From positions 434,520,421 to 434,584,420 of the forward strand of contig CM060900.1 in assembly GCA_030762935.1 (NCBI GenBank): DNA of 64,000 bases, read 5' to 3'. The DNA comes from Hymenopus coronatus (taxonomy: Eukaryota > Arthropoda > Insecta > Mantodea > Hymenopodidae). A program made the translations under genes and the position numbers. Below, piece by piece: positions 35,083-47,094 of the stretch (position 1 is the stretch's first letter; every line of letters starts with the position of its first letter). The notes beneath the pieces were generated by a model. That model did no database searches. It was not told the origin of the DNA and saw only the letters and a list, made by a program, of their open reading frames with translations.

Positions 35083-35990
35083 CTATATTGGTAACTGCCT
35101 TACGCAGGTGACTATATAAACGAGTATTATCGATTAGCCTAAGAAATAAGGCTAGAACATTATGACCATGAACGGCGGCGTGTGTACGTCGTGCTTTGTA
35201 AGTCACAAATGATTGTTGGCATGTATTGTTACACGCGCTTAATGGACACCTGTTCCTGCGGCAAGTTCTTTTGACATCTCAGCTGCGATTGCTACACATG
35301 TGTGAATGGACACGTGTTCTTTCAGAAGGTTCTTTGGCGTTGAAGCTGAGTGATATCAAGCCTGAGCGTGTTTTTGAACACCGGCGGTGTACTACACGTG
35401 CGGCGGCTTCTGGAAATTTCTAGGCCCGTAGCAAACAGATATGAATTGGCCGGGTATAGTTTTCACAGTGAATGCATTGCGCGCCACAGTAAGCGAGTTT
35501 GACGAGAATTTTGTAGTCAGCTGTACCGTCACCATAGCGAATGTCTAAAAGAAGCCATATGGCCGAATTGTTAGGAGATACGGTTGCTTATGAGCAGATC
35601 CTGATTGCAACCAGTCTGTGAAAGAAATGAAGAGTAAATGTTGGAGACAAAGACAGATTTTGTTACAAATCCTGTTTAATCCAAAGCTTGCTTTCCGAAA
35701 TCTTCACAGCGCACACAATAAAAGCCAGTGTTGGCATTAGAGTTACTCTTTGCTCTGCTGTATATCCATTGTTGTCTTTGCTGTAGTTGCAAGATTATCT
35801 TCCATCTGCGCCTACATTAACTTGGTTTATTACCTGTCTTTGCGCTTCAGCCTCTTACTGTGCGCTTTACACTGTGCTTTAAGATTAGATTCCATCTCTT
35901 GACGTCCTAATCCAACCTAGAATATTATTTTCGTGGAGAGCTCTTTAAATTGTTGGCGTCAATTCTTGGCAATTTAATGTATATTACACA
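35083..35990. other. No identifiable feature; GC-richer patch
   Basis: 35150-35780 is less AT-rich than most of the window and contains a 65-codon plus frame (35226-35423) that I do not recognise. It may be single-copy DNA. Confidence 0.3.
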
Positions 35991-35999
35991 ATAGAATTT

Positions 36000-36500
36000 G
36001 TAAAATCTATTTACTTGATGTATGAATTAAACAGCAAGCTGAGTTTACAAATAGAGCTCTCATATTATATTTTTATATTAACCCTAATTAGTGTAGAAGC
36101 ATTATTACTTTTCGTACTCTCCCAAGACTCTTAATTTTTCAAAATATTATAACTTATTTCTCAAAATTAGAGCATTATTTCGAAACAGTATATGAGCATT
36201 TTCTTTAATGTACCTACTTTTGAGAGGCAGCATAAAAGTTTTGAAACAAATTAGTGAAAAATTGCATAGTATGTTGGAAAAATTGTTGCGCGTAAATAAT
36301 GTTTAAATTTGGGAGTGCTTAATAATAAGCATGCGCTTTTATTTATAGCTGTAGTTAACTGGTGGTTAAAGTGCGCCAAGTGGGAAAAATACTTGATATA
36401 TTTTCTTCAAGTTTAGAATTCATTTAATGTGATTATGAGTAAATATATTTTAAAAACATTTTCACAATTTTTGTCATATTTCTTGGGTGCATTATCTTAA
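36000..36500 (+). mobile_element. R3 MITE-like element, right part
   Basis: ATTTTTATATTAACCCTAATTA, TACTTTTCGTACTCTCCCAA, ATGTACCTACTTTTGAGAGG, TTAGTGAAAAATTGCATAGT and AATAATAAGCATGC match other R3 copies. The right end GGGTGCATTATC is followed by TTAA (36497-36500). The left end was not located. Confidence 0.6.
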
Positions 36501-36801
36501 GGGTTCTATTATATTTTACAGCTTTACCTACTTTTTTAGTCAAACACTTCAGTATTTTTCTTCTGCAATAAGATACTCAACAGATTCGAATCAGAAAATA
36601 CACAAAATCACCAGAATGTTGTGCTCATGCATTTTACATTACAAAAAACTACCTCTTTAACATACTTCTGGAGAAAAAGTAACATGTTGAAAATGTATTT
36701 TTTATTAAAATCAGTTCATACTCAAAATTTAGGAGAATCTCCTGTTTGCACGTAGAAACATATTAAAACATTCCTGGAATATAAGCCTGCTCCTCTTCTG
36801 C

Positions 36802-36846
36802 CTTTTCTTCTTCTTCTTCTTCTTCTTCTTCTTCTTCTTCTTCTTC
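36802..36846 (+). repeat. (CTT)n / (GAA)n microsatellite
   Basis: About 15 uninterrupted CTT triplets. Long GAA/TTC runs are known to form triplex structures; at this length the effect is uncertain. Confidence 0.95.
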
Positions 36847-37424
36847 TCCAAGGCTAGCACTACTATTTTGAGTTCGAAGTCTTGTCTGTTTAGTCATATC
36901 TTACATCGCAATTTCGATTTTGGAAATTGGTACCTGGGACAACTGTTATATGATCACTGAATATTTTTTCCTGTGTTCACTACAAAGTATTCTACTACTT
37001 AATTCTGTCTATGTTTCTTCGAAAGCATTATCATGTACTCCAAATTGCAAAGCTTCTTCCCACAAATGTGCTCTATGAAATCCTAGACCAAATTGTAGTG
37101 TTTAATGTTTCTCATCTACAGATATTTTACTGAAAACATATTATTTTATACACACATATACATTATACAGTAATGCTTTCACTATAAATCATGCTGAACT
37201 GTAGCGCTCTGGCCCTAAAGGTTACTGGGTAAGGATTCTTTTCCTGAAAGTAGCACATGAGGGACAGCAAAATAACAGTTGCAGTAACATATTTAACATT
37301 TTATTTAAAATACGTTGGAAGTACACGAATCCGCGAAATGTATCATTATGCAGAAAACTTTAATCAATATTCCTTTCTGTATTACTTGCTGGATATATTT
37401 TTGCTCTGTTTACCCTTCTCGGCC

Positions 37425-37706
37425 CAGGACTTACAAACCAGTTGAGGGTCAGAGGCACTGAATCAGAGAGAAGCTACGATGGGTGGTCAGCTCGATGCCT
37501 GGTATGAAAGCGAGGAATTGAATAATATTAAATGACAGGAAAGATGATAATAGAGAAATTGTTGGAATGAATGGCAGGGGAAACTGGAGAACCGGTACAA
37601 AACCCATCAATACGCCACAAATACCACATGCAATCCCCTGGGTTCAACTCGGGGCACCTAGGTGAGAGACGAGTGGTATAGCCACTCGGCCAAGACACCG
37701 CCCTCC
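37425..37706 (-). mobile_element. SINE family B, diverged
   Basis: The plus-strand view shows GACAGGAAAGATGATAATAG, GGAATGAATGGCAGGGGAAA, CTGGAGAACCGG, CCACATGCAATCCCCTGGGT (near box B; GGGTTCAACTCGGGG) and GAGTGGTATAGCCACTCGGC (head). The order and body match 10587-10972; part of the body and tail is deleted or diverged. Confidence 0.75.
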
Positions 37707-37727
37707 ATTAATACAGCCACATAAGAG

Positions 37728-37880
37728 TAAAAAAGCTCGTGTGTTCCATTCACATGACTTTCTCTACATCTCTTTAACAAATTATTGTTAAAAAGCTTAT
37801 TCTTCTATTTCATGATAATCGAGATAAACATTAGCAAAAATTGTCCTTATTACTTGGTTACTTGTAAGTAAAAGGGAAAA
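37728..37880 (-). repeat. R1 repeat, outer-end fragment
   Basis: GCTCGTGTGTTCCATTCACA, TGACTTTCTCTAC, GATAATCGAGATAAACATTA and CTTGTAAGTAAAAGGGAAAA are the first about 150 bp of a reverse copy, preceded by GTAAAAAA. It is followed immediately by another reverse copy. Confidence 0.75.
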
Positions 37881-37885
37881 AGTCT

Positions 37886-38716
37886 ATTGTGTTCTATTCA
37901 TAAGATGTCCTCTAGTTATTCGGTAAATATACATTTTATTCAAAACATTAATGTGCTATCAAGATAAACATAAGCAGAATTATTCTTCTTCCATGTAAGT
38001 AGAAGGGAAACAAGAAACTTTACAGGCTAAAGCGATAGTCTCGTCCTATAAAAGCCGATCGCTATGTGAAACAATCGAAATTCCAATCTTTTTGCTCGCC
38101 AGGAATAAACAAACGAGAAAGGAGAAAGGTGTCTTTCCGTTTGAGAAAAGTTTAAGTGGCTAAAATTAAAACTGATAATCGAAAATGGTTAAATCTACAA
38201 AAAATGTGTATGATTTCAATTGCACGTTTTAATGAGATCTATATTTTTTACGTAGTAAGTATTCGTACGTCTCTTACGGTTTGCCAGTTACATAAAAGCC
38301 ATCCAGAATAAAGAGTTTTTCAGAGACTATTCCCAGAAAATTCAAGATATGCATTTCATTTGTCATAACAATATCTTAAACATAAGGTATTTTAATCAAA
38401 ATCGTTTGAGCCAATTTTGAGGAAATCAAAATTTTCCATGTAAAGGGTAGTTTGTGGTGGGGGTATTTTCTTGAAAATCTTCGTGTCGCATCCTTGGAAG
38501 ATACCAAACTTAAGCAACAAGTTTGGTATTTAACGGTCTTTTCGTTTTTGAGCTATGCTGTCCACAGACACACACGGGTCTTTTTCTAAAAATGCCTTTC
38601 TTTTTAGATTAAGGGTGACCGAAAACATGTATTTCCGGTGAAATATGGGTATCGAATTTTTGAGTGCATTACAATACCTTCTTTATACACTATATACATA
38701 GTACGTGTAGAATAAG
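37886..38716 (-). repeat. R1 repeat, full length
   Basis: Reverse copy with GATAAACATAAGCAGAATTA, GGCTAAAGCGATAGTC, CGTTTGAGAAAAGTTTAAGT, CGTCTCTTACGGTTTGCCAG, CCCAGAAAATTCAAGATATG, AGGGTAGTTTGTGGTGGGGG, CGCATCCTTGGAAGATACCA, the protomicrosatellite GACACACACGGG and a well-kept hairpin (CTATATACATAGTACGTGTA). Confidence 0.85.
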
Positions 38717-39342
38717 TAAAAAAAGTTTACATTTTTTTTGACAAAAAAACATTTAATTTCCCTAAAGGGTACCGAATTGAAAAACTCTTCGTGTTGATTT
38801 CCCATGGAATATTTCCTTCATGTAAGTTTCCACCAAGCAGCCTTAACTCTCCGTTCCCCAGTATTTAAATTCCCCTTCGATGATCAGGTCTAGATATTCG
38901 CTATCAATTAATGTGTAAATTGACTTGAGAATGGCATATTGCATAAATTTAGTATAAAATCACATGAAAATAACACGACGATCTTTAGCACAATGAAATA
39001 TAGCTTCTTCTCAGCATCGTTTAGAAAGCGCTGCAAAGCTGTCCTCGCCATCATATTAGTTCCAAGGACAGAGATATTAACCTACGTCAGGGTAATTGCA
39101 AGTTGACAACGACCTGCCTTAATTGCCCCGTATTCCCTAGTACTCAATTACCTTTCTGTTGATCAGGTTCCAAAATGTCGCAATCGATAAACTGAAGTGA
39201 TAAAAGTGATTTTCTAAAGTAGTAAAGCTACGGCTGTAATTTCTTGTACAGACATTACTGGCAACAAAACAAGTATTCATATCAAGGTTAACGAATATTT
39301 AAAAATTACATTCATTAATTCCCCTGTAACAAAGTTGCTTGT
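38717..39342. other. No identifiable feature
   Basis: AT-rich spacer between R1 and the minisatellite; nothing recognised. Confidence 0.4.
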
Positions 39343-40695
39343 TGAAATTTTCGCACTTTCGGCGAGATCATACTGTCAGAACCTGTCTGTGGGTGCTTTC
39401 GGCAGCACCACATTATCAGGACGCGCTTTCGGATACTTCCGGCGGCACCACTCTGTCAAGACCCGCCTTCGAGTACTTTCGGTAGAACCACTGTCAAGAC
39501 CCGCCTTCGAGTACTTTCGGTAGAACCACTGTCAAGACCCGCCTTCGAGTACTTTCGGTAGAACCACTGTCAGGCCCCGCCTTCGGGTACTTTCGGTAGA
39601 ACCACTGTCAGGACCCGCCTTCGGGTACTTTCGGTAGAACCACTGTCAGGCCCCGCCTTCGGGTACTTTCGGTAGAACCACTGTCAGGCCCCGCCTTCGG
39701 GTACTTTCGGTAGAACCACTGTCAGGACCCGCCTTCGGGTACTTTCGGTAGAACCACTGTCAGGACCCGCCTTCGAGTACTTTCGGTAAAACCACTGTCA
39801 GGACCCGCCTTCGGGTACTTTCGGCGGCATCACTGTGTCAAGACCCGCCTTCGAGTACTTTCGGTAGCACCATTCTGCCAAGACCCCCTTCGAGTACTTT
39901 CGGTGGCACCACTGCCAGGACCCTCTTCGAGTACTTTCAGTGGCACCATTCTGCCAGGACCCCCCTCGAGTACTTTCGGTGGCACCATTCTGCTAGGACC
40001 CCCTTCGAGTACTTTCGGTGGTACGATTCTGCCAGGACCCCCTTCGAGTACTTTCGGTAGCACCATTCTGCCAGGACCCCCTTCGAGTACTTTCGGTGGC
40101 ACCATTCTGCTAGGACCCCCTTCGAGTACTTTCGGTGGTACGATTCTGCCAGGACCCCCTTCGAGTACTTTCGGTAGCACCATTCTGCCAGGACCCCCTT
40201 CGAGTACTTTCGGTGGTAAGATTCAGCCAGGACCCACTTCGAGTACTTTCGTTAGTACCATTCTGCCAGGATCCCCTTCGAATACTTTCGGTAGCACCAT
40301 TCTGCTAAAACTCCCTTCGAGTACTTTCGGTAGCACCATTCTGCCAGGACCCCCTTCGAGTACTTTCGGTAGCACCATTCTGCCAGGACCCCCTTCGAGT
40401 ACTTTCGGTGGCACCATTCTGCTAAAACCCCCTTCAAGTACTTTCTGTGGCATCATTCTGCCAGGATCCCCTTCGAGTACTTTCTGTGGCACCATTTTGC
40501 TAGAACCCCCTTAGAGTACCTTCGGTGGCACCATTCTGTCAGAACGTGTATTCAAGTACTGTCGGTGGAACCATTCTGTGAGGACCCACCTTCGGGTACT
40601 TTCGGCGGGACCATTCTTTTAGGACTCGCCTTCGGGTGCATTCGGTGGGACCATTCTGTCAGAACCCGCCTTCGGACACTTTCTGCGGCGACTAA
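39343..40695 (+). repeat. Minisatellite, 38-bp then 39-bp units
   Basis: About 35 tandem units share the core TTCGAGTACTTTCGGT. From about 39445 to 39835 the unit is 38 bp (ending GAACCACTGTCAGGACCCGCC-like); from about 39840 it is 39 bp (CACCATTCTGCCAGGACCCCC-like). Because 39 is 13 codons, the second part stays open for 203 codons on plus (13-residue repeat PSSTFGGTILPGP) and also on minus (repeat GGPGRMVPPKVLE). Two successive 117-bp trimers (about 39975-40092 and 40092-40209) are nearly identical. Edge units are more diverged than central ones. I treat it as non-coding. Confidence 0.92.
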
Positions 40696-41555
40696 GACGA
40701 GCAAAAGAACAGTTCCTCCACTCCATTGATGATGACCGACGCAGCTTCGGACGAAACGTCTGGAAGAAAGGTTTCCAATACATACATATATATAACGATC
40801 AACCGGGCTTGTGGGCTCTGAGTATATATATATTCTTTGATCCACTGCAGAAATTTAGGCATTTCCTCCCTCGGTTAGGCTAATTTTAAATCTAACCAAA
40901 ATCTTAATGCATGGAAATGAAACCAAAAATTGCGAAAAATTAAAACCAATTATTTTTCTCAGAATAAATTAATATACATTCTAAAATTTACCACAATTTA
41001 TTGTTTTTACTACTTTTTGCATTTTACGTACGAATTAATTGAAGCTATAAATGGAGAGGCAACATTTTCCAACAATTTTTCCCACTCAAAATGCTGTATA
41101 CGTTGCAGTTATTTCTAATTTACTTCATAAATATTATAAAGACTCTGAAAACTACGTCAAAGAAAGTTACCATATATTTTCTCGAAGCAATCCTCCAATT
41201 TTGTGAAAAATATCACAAAAATTTGATATGATAGACCTATTTTAAATTAATTTACTGCAAAACTGGAATTGATATGTAAATAAATTTAAAAAACATTGGG
41301 AAATTATTTTATTACGACAAGGAATTTAGACAGTAAATATTTCTTATTTCAATAATCAATCAAGCTAGAATTTTGAACAGAGAAAAAATACCAGTATCAT
41401 TGTGTGTAACAAATACTTTCAACAGGAATCTTACTTTTAAAACTTTACAGATGCGCTAACTTTAAGGAAATGTGGGATGTGGTTAATGAGTTGTAATGCT
41501 TTTACAATTTGTTGAAACCATGCAAATTTTACTTTATTTAGCACCTATGCAGGTA
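40696..41555. other. No identifiable feature
   Basis: The first 150 bp contain GACGAAACGTCTGGAAGAAA and a TATATATA run. The rest is AT-rich. No family was assigned. Confidence 0.35.
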
Positions 41556-42336
41556 AGCCGTACGTGTGCGCGTACAAAATAGGTAGAGAAGTTATTGTAT
41601 TCCACCCAAGATTCTATACGGAGATTTCACTGGAAATACATGTTTTGAACACCCCTGAATCTAAAAAAGCATTTTTAGAAAAAAGGTCCGCTCGCTCACG
41701 CGCGTGTGTCTGTGGACAGCAAACTCAGAAACTAAAGTCGGTAAATACCAAACTTGGTATTCAAGTTCTGCATCTGTCAGGGATACGACACGAAGTTTTT
41801 CAGGAAAATCACTCATCCCCAACTGCCCTCTACATTTTACGAAATGTTCGATTTTCTAAAAAAATGGCTCTAACTATTTTAATTAAAATACCGTGTATTA
41901 AATATATTTGCATAACAAATAAAATGTCTTCCTGAAATTCTTGTGAACAGCCCTTGAAGTCCTAAACCTGAATGATGTACGTCTTACTTGTAAACCGTAG
42001 CATATAGATAACATTTGCTATACAAAATATGCAGATATCATTAAAACGCACAATTTATATCAATTTACGTTTTGTAGCACTAACCATTCCGATATATTGG
42101 TTTTAGTTGTGAAATACTTAAGTTTTCCTCAAACGGGAAGTCCTCATCCATTTCATCTCATTTATTTTACTTCTGGTCATGTAAGGAGAACCGAATTTCA
42201 ATGACAATCGCATAGCGACAGCGTTTAAAATATTTGAGTGTCGCTTTAGCCTAATTTATTCCCATCTACTTACAAAGATGCAAGTAATAAGAACATTTCT
42301 GCTAATGTTTGTCTTGACTAGCATGATGTATTGGAA
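41556..42336 (+). repeat. R1 repeat, near full length
   Basis: Forward copy from ATAGGTAGAGAAGTTATTG through CTGGAAATACATGTTTTGAA, the protomicrosatellite CACGCGCGTGTGTCTGTGGA, ACCAAACTTGGTATTCAAGT, ATGGCTCTAACTATTTTAAT, TCAAACGGGAAGTCCTCATC, TGTCGCTTTAGCCTAATTTA and CTAATGTTTGTCTTGACTAG. Part of the hairpin and the outermost 3' end are missing. Confidence 0.82.
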
Positions 42337-43002
42337 CATATCAGATATTTCCTCAAAAATTAGGCTCACGTGGTAATGTAGATAAAAGCGACGTTGTGTA
42401 AGATCGTGCTATTGTTCCTATGCATGGTATAATCTGTAAGCAGTATTGTCAGTTGTAATGGTTACACTTTTTCTGTTCTCATATAGTGACGGCTAGCCCC
42501 TTTTTTGCGAATATCCATAAACAAACACGGTAACTCATTTCCTGGAATGCCTAATTTTGTCAGTTACTGGCAACTGTATAGGAATAAAGTACCTAACTTA
42601 ACATGAAACTGAAAGCGGCATTGTTGGGAAGGGATTAATTTAACTCAACAGATATTCATAGCGATGGAGTCATAAAGATTAAAGCTAGCTACACTGGATA
42701 TGTTTGCAGCTGTTTTAAAATTGTGGACGTCGTTGCCAAAAGACGAGAAAAATTACTTGGCACTATTAAGTGCTACAAAGAAGAAAACAGCGCCATTTAA
42801 CCTCTAACAGTCCGCAACAAGGTAAAGAACTAAATGCTAAAGTTTCTTGTAGAAATTGGCTAGGGAATTTACTCGATAAAAACATTAGCGCACAAATCTA
42901 TGCACATAATCAAAGCGTAATATCATTTACATAGCTGTATGGAAAAAATAGTTTATTTATACAGAAGGAAGATGTTTAGGGCCAAAAAAGAAGAAACAGG
43001 AA
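42337..43002. other. No identifiable feature
   Basis: Ordinary AT-rich sequence between R1 and R2; no signature seen. Confidence 0.4.
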
Positions 43003-43590
43003 TCTTTTTAGACAGTTGGTGCTAAAACTGGGTCTTTTATCACATGTCAGTAGTGTTAAAAGTAGAAAATTCTGTCACTCAGCGTTATAAAATTATAACA
43101 CTCCAATGTATCCAACTTTGGTTTATGCGTCCACGGCCTCATTCAAGTAGGCTATGACTCGTAACGCTCCATAAAATGGCGGATGATTTGAATGTCATGA
43201 ACATGGAATCTTCTGAACCACACAAAACTACTCAAGCAGCGGAAAGAGCAAAATTACAACTGCGGCACTGCCTCCGTTGCGTAGAATGTTTTGGTTCTAT
43301 AAGAGTAAGTCATGTTGTCAGCAATGATGCTAAGCAAGGCAACAATTGAATATCGCAGACCATTAAGCATGAACTCCGTGAAATAGGTAGTAAAACAATC
43401 TAATTATGATCATCAATATGTGTATAATTATTGAGAACTGTTTAAAAATGGCGTATGACACATGTGTTAAATTGTTTTATATTGTTCGTGGGACTGCGAA
43501 ACTCTGTCTACGGCCTCGTTTCGCAAGCTTCCTACACGCAATATAAAACACAATTTTTACCACTTGTATCATAAATAATTATTCTGTAGT
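43003..43590 (+). repeat. R2 repeat, uninterrupted copy
   Basis: It runs from CTTTTTAGACAGTTGGTGCT through TTATAACACTCCAATGTATC, AATGTCATGAACATGGAATC, CGTTGCGTAGAATG, GATGCTAAGCAAGGCAACAA, TTGAGAACTGTTTAAAAATG and CCTCGTTTCGCAAGCTTCCT to TATCATAAATAATTATTCTG. It is co-linear with 47095-48481 once the R1 in that copy is removed. Confidence 0.8.
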
Positions 43591-44085
43591 TATAATATTT
43601 TGTTACATATTATTTTGAAAGGCTTCATATGTTGGTTCCATATCGCATGTACCATTATCATGTTACACGTGAACGCGGTCATATGCTTCATATGCTTATT
43701 GCAGGCCAACAATAACTGTTATCAAATAATTTATGAGATGTGGTTGACATTAAATTGTTACCATTTTATGCAATGATCCATTTTATACAACTGGAATAAT
43801 AACATCTTTTGTATAACAAACATTACAATCATGTACAAACAGACATTATAGAACAAACCAATGCGACTTTATTAATTGTTACAACCAGATAAAGTTACAG
43901 ACATAAGTATGATATATTAACGTGTTATAAAATAATAAAGGCTCAGTTCCATCCAAATATCTGTTGTAGTCATCTTGCCGCTAACTTTCATTCTCTTGTT
44001 AATAACAGTTCCCCTCACTTGTACATCCTATTGTTAAATATTTTATTTGTTATAATTTATAATTAGTTATTTTGTTCTGTATTTA
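43591..44085. other. No identifiable feature
   Basis: AT-rich DNA with no frame or repeat match recognised. Confidence 0.4.
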
Positions 44086-44247
44086 CTTTCTCTACACGTA
44101 CTATGTACATAGTGTATAGAGAAGGTATAGTATTGCACCCAAAAATTCGATACCTAGATTTCACCGCAAATATATGTTTTTGGCGCCCCCTGAATAAAAA
44201 AAAAAACATGTTTAGAAAACTACCTGTGTGTGTGTGTGTCTACCAGA

Positions 44248-44286
<39 letters not shown>

Positions 44287-44882
44287 CACGCGGGCCTGTG
44301 GGCAGCATACGTCAAAAGCGACAAGTCCGTTAAATACAAAACTTGATATTTAAGTTCAGATCTTCCAAGAATGTGACACGAAGATTTTCAACAAATTTCT
44401 CTATTTTCATTACAAATAAAATGTAGATCTTGAATTTTTTTGGGAATAGCTTCTGAAGACATCTTTATTCTGGAAGAATTTAGCTGACTTTTGCATAACT
44501 GGTAAACCGTAAGAGATAGACAATACTTTACTTAACAAAAAATGTGGAGTTCGTTATCACATACAATTATGTTATATGCATTTTTTTCGTGCAGTTAGCC
44601 GTCTTTGAGATATTCCTTGTTATTGGTTTCAATTTTAAAATACTTTTTTCATACGGGAATTTGTCAACTGCTGGCCATAGAAAGAAAATAACTTCAATCA
44701 TATAGCAACCAGCTTCTAAAAACATTTGACTGCGCTTTAGCCTATGGTACTCCCTTATTTCCACTCTACTTACAAGAAAACAAGTAATAAAACCATTTCT
44801 ACAAACTTTTCTCGAACACCATGAAGTAAATAGAAGAATAGCTTTTTTAACAATAATTTGCTTCAGAGATGTGAATAGAATA
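44086..44882 (+). repeat. R1 repeat, near full length
   Basis: Starts with an excellent hairpin (CTCTACACGTACTATGTACA then TAGTGTATAGAGAAGGTA). It has CACCCAAAAATTCGATACC, TTTCACCGCAAATATATG, a large (TG)n(CG)n tract at 44224-44292, CAAAACTTGATATTTAAGTT, CTTTATTCTGGAAGAATTTA, GTAAGAGATAGAC and GATATTCCTTGTTATTGGTT, ending near GATGTGAATAGAATAG. About 150 bp in the middle is deleted. Confidence 0.85.
44224..44292 (+). repeat. (TG)n then (CG)n alternating tract
   Basis: Two TG runs are separated by CTACCAGAA and followed by CGCGCGCACGCG. Alternating purine-pyrimidine tracts of this kind can adopt Z-DNA. It sits at the protomicrosatellite site of an R1 copy. Confidence 0.9.
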
Positions 44883-45044
44883 GCGGTTTCAATTGTATAC
44901 CTTTTCTGTATGTTACACTTTGTCGTTTTCTGGCGCCTCAGAAACGTTTCATAGGTTAAGATTGATTAAACACTTGAATGGAATACTGTATCAGGAGGGT
45001 TCCTGGGCTGCGGTAGCCGTTGGAATGAGGATGGGCCCCGAGAT

Positions 45045-45325
45045 TAAAATTTTCTCAAACGCGAAGTCATTTCTCGTTTTACTCCTGGCCATGCAAACAG
45101 CACCGAACTTCAATTGTTCACATAGCGGCCACTTTTGAAAAGGTTTGACTGTCACTTTAGCCTAGTGTATTCCCCCATTTCCCTTATGCTTAGGAGAAAG
45201 CAAGTGATAAGACAATATATGCTAATGTTTATCTTGATTAGTATAATGCAGACAAAAGAATGCTTTGCAAGAATAGCTTTGTTCTTGCAGAACAGGCAGA
45301 CAAAGATATGTGAATGAAATACGTC
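45045..45325 (+). repeat. R1 repeat, 3' third
   Basis: TTCTCAAACGCGAAGTCATT, ACTCCTGGCCATGCAAACAG, CACATAGCGGCCAC, TTTAGCCTAGTGTATTCCC, CTAATGTTTATCTTGATTAG and AGAACAGGCAGACAAAGATA, all in forward order. Confidence 0.78.
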
Positions 45326-45737
45326 AGATTAATTTCGCAGAAATAAAACATCACTAAACTAACTTAAGACTAATCTTACACATTTTGAAAAAATTAACTA
45401 ATCATTTAAAAATTTAACAAATTTAGCAAACCACTGGAAATAGCAATATCTATTACAGACTTCTGAAAGTTAAGACATAAAGTGTTTTTGCCTATAATTA
45501 AACAAAATAAAATATTGATTGAAGTTCTTAAATAGCTGCACTCAATAAACACTTCTCTTCGTTAGCAGAATAATCTCCTCTACTAAAACGTAAAATAATT
45601 TCATACACGTAATTTTATAATTTTAGTATACTTTTAGAGTAAACGTTTTTTTCTTTTTTTTTTTCAAAATTTCTTATCAGTATAATTATTTACATACTTT
45701 CCACAGCACTAACTCAGCCATCTTCTCCCTGCGTTAT
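45326..45737. other. No identifiable feature
   Basis: Strongly AT-rich DNA with a T-run near 45649-45665; nothing else. Confidence 0.4.
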
Positions 45738-46020
45738 CGGAGTTGCCCTTCGTGTTGAAGTGGTTACCATGTTGACCTCATATACCGGAGGTCACGGGTT
45801 CAAACCCGGTGGAGGACGATGGATTTTTTTCAAGCGTAAAAGTCCTTAGCATGGTTTCCTTCGGAAGGGAATTAAAGCCGATGGTCCCGTGTCGTAGAAG
45901 ATTTAGGGCACGTAAAAGAAGGCTCGGAAGTGGTCTTTCACGTCCAGTATAGAATGGGACGCTGAGAACCACAGCAGTTAAAGAGCGTCCATAAACAAAA
46001 CACCATTTCCATTTCCCACG
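45738..46020 (+). mobile_element. SINE family C, full length
   Basis: The head is GTGTTGAAGTGGTTACCATG (box A-like TGTTGAAGTGG) with box B GGGTTCAAACCCGG (about 45796). The body is AAAAGTCCTTAGCATGG, TTCGGAAGGGAATTAAAGCC, GATGGTCCCGTGTCGTAGAA. The tail is GGGACGCTGAGAACCACAGC, AGTTAAAGAGCGTCCATAAA. It matches 28497-28795. Confidence 0.85.
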
Positions 46021-46511
46021 GATTCCTGGCAGCCAGAAAGTTGCCGGCGACATAGGAAATAAAAGCCACTGATCTTTCTTCTGCATCACTCATCATTTTT
46101 CTCTTTTGCTGCTTGTGCCCTTCCTCTTCTTCTTTCTTCCTCTTTCTTCCTATTCAACTCTTACTTTTAATGTCCAAAACAATGTTCTTAAATCAAAATT
46201 AGGTTCCAGTTTATTCTCTTGCCCTTCTTCTGCGCCTCTTGGAAATTCCAGCGTAATATTGATACTTCCTTCTTCTCTATCTCTTTTAAAATTCCTTCTG
46301 ATTTTCTTTCAATAACTGGTATTATTTCCTGTCTAATTTCTGGTCCTCGAACCATTAATCCCTGCCAGGCCACTTTACTGGTAGCATTTGCTAACTTCTT
46401 CAGCGGTTTGTACAAAATTTAGCTTCTTAAAATATAATAACTATAATGTTCCTTCAGGGTTCAGCGTGTTTCTTCAGTCCGGTTGTATTTCCTAATGTCA
46501 AATAATAATTT
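46021..46511. other. No confident feature
   Basis: Overlapping frames of 69, 67 (plus) and 75 (minus) codons lie at 46106-46422. The minus-strand frame is Lys/Glu rich (KKLANATSKVAWQGLMVRGP, SEGILKEIEKKEVSILRW) and together with a similar Lys/Glu-rich minus frame at 46866-47054 could be remnants of a coiled-coil-like coding sequence. I cannot assign a family. Confidence 0.25.
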
Positions 46512-46735
46512 TTTATAGTGTTTAAGGGCAGATAGTGTTTTACTACATAGGCACTGCATATGATGGCACTGTTGACACATGGAATGAAGATGGAGCACCG
46601 ATGGAAAGCGATGGCGGGAAAAACAGGAGAATCCGGAGAAAACCCGCCGCTGCGCCGCTTTGACCACCAGAAATCCCATATGCGGTCGCCTGTTGAGCGG
46701 CAAGTTGTCTAATCACTTGGCCACGGCGCGATCCA
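46512..46735 (-). mobile_element. SINE family A, near full length
   Basis: Plus view: TTTTTTATAGTGTTTAAGGG (A-tail complement and tail), GATGGCACTGTTGACACATG, GAATGAAGATGGAGCACCGA, CGGAGAAAACCCGCCGCTGC, CATATGCGGTCGCC and the head AATCACTTGGCCACGGCGCG. Box B has been damaged by a small rearrangement. Confidence 0.8.
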
Positions 46736-46865
46736 AATAATGAACCTTCAGGGGTATCAGTTATAATGCATTTAATACGTATCTTTCCTTATTTATTTTA
46801 TTCTCATAAGTACCATAGGGTCCCTGTCCGGATAGAGAATACATTATGTCTTTAGTCATATCTAG

Positions 46866-47054
46866 TCAGGTGATTTTCATACCTTCTTTTATGCCAGGAG
46901 AGTTCTCAGAAACCCTTCTTCCCGGTTCGGCTTCTTTCCTTTTCTTTTTCCAATTCTCCATTAAGGCCTTTTTTGTTTCTCTAATATTATTACAATGTTT
47001 TCTCATATTTTTGGCTGCCTCTTCAACTTGTCCTTTTTTCACATAGAACACCAA
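46866..47054 (-). other. Unassigned Lys/Glu-rich frame
   Basis: A 62-codon minus frame containing KKGQVEEAAKNMRKHCNNI and WKKKRKEAEPGRRVSENSPG. Its helical, charged character and the similar frame at 46188-46415, 450 bp away on the same strand, suggest decayed coding DNA interrupted by the SINE A at 46512-46735. No family recognised. Confidence 0.25.
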
Positions 47055-47094
47055 TACCCTCAGACCCCGTTCGTGAATAAAGCTAATTCTAATT

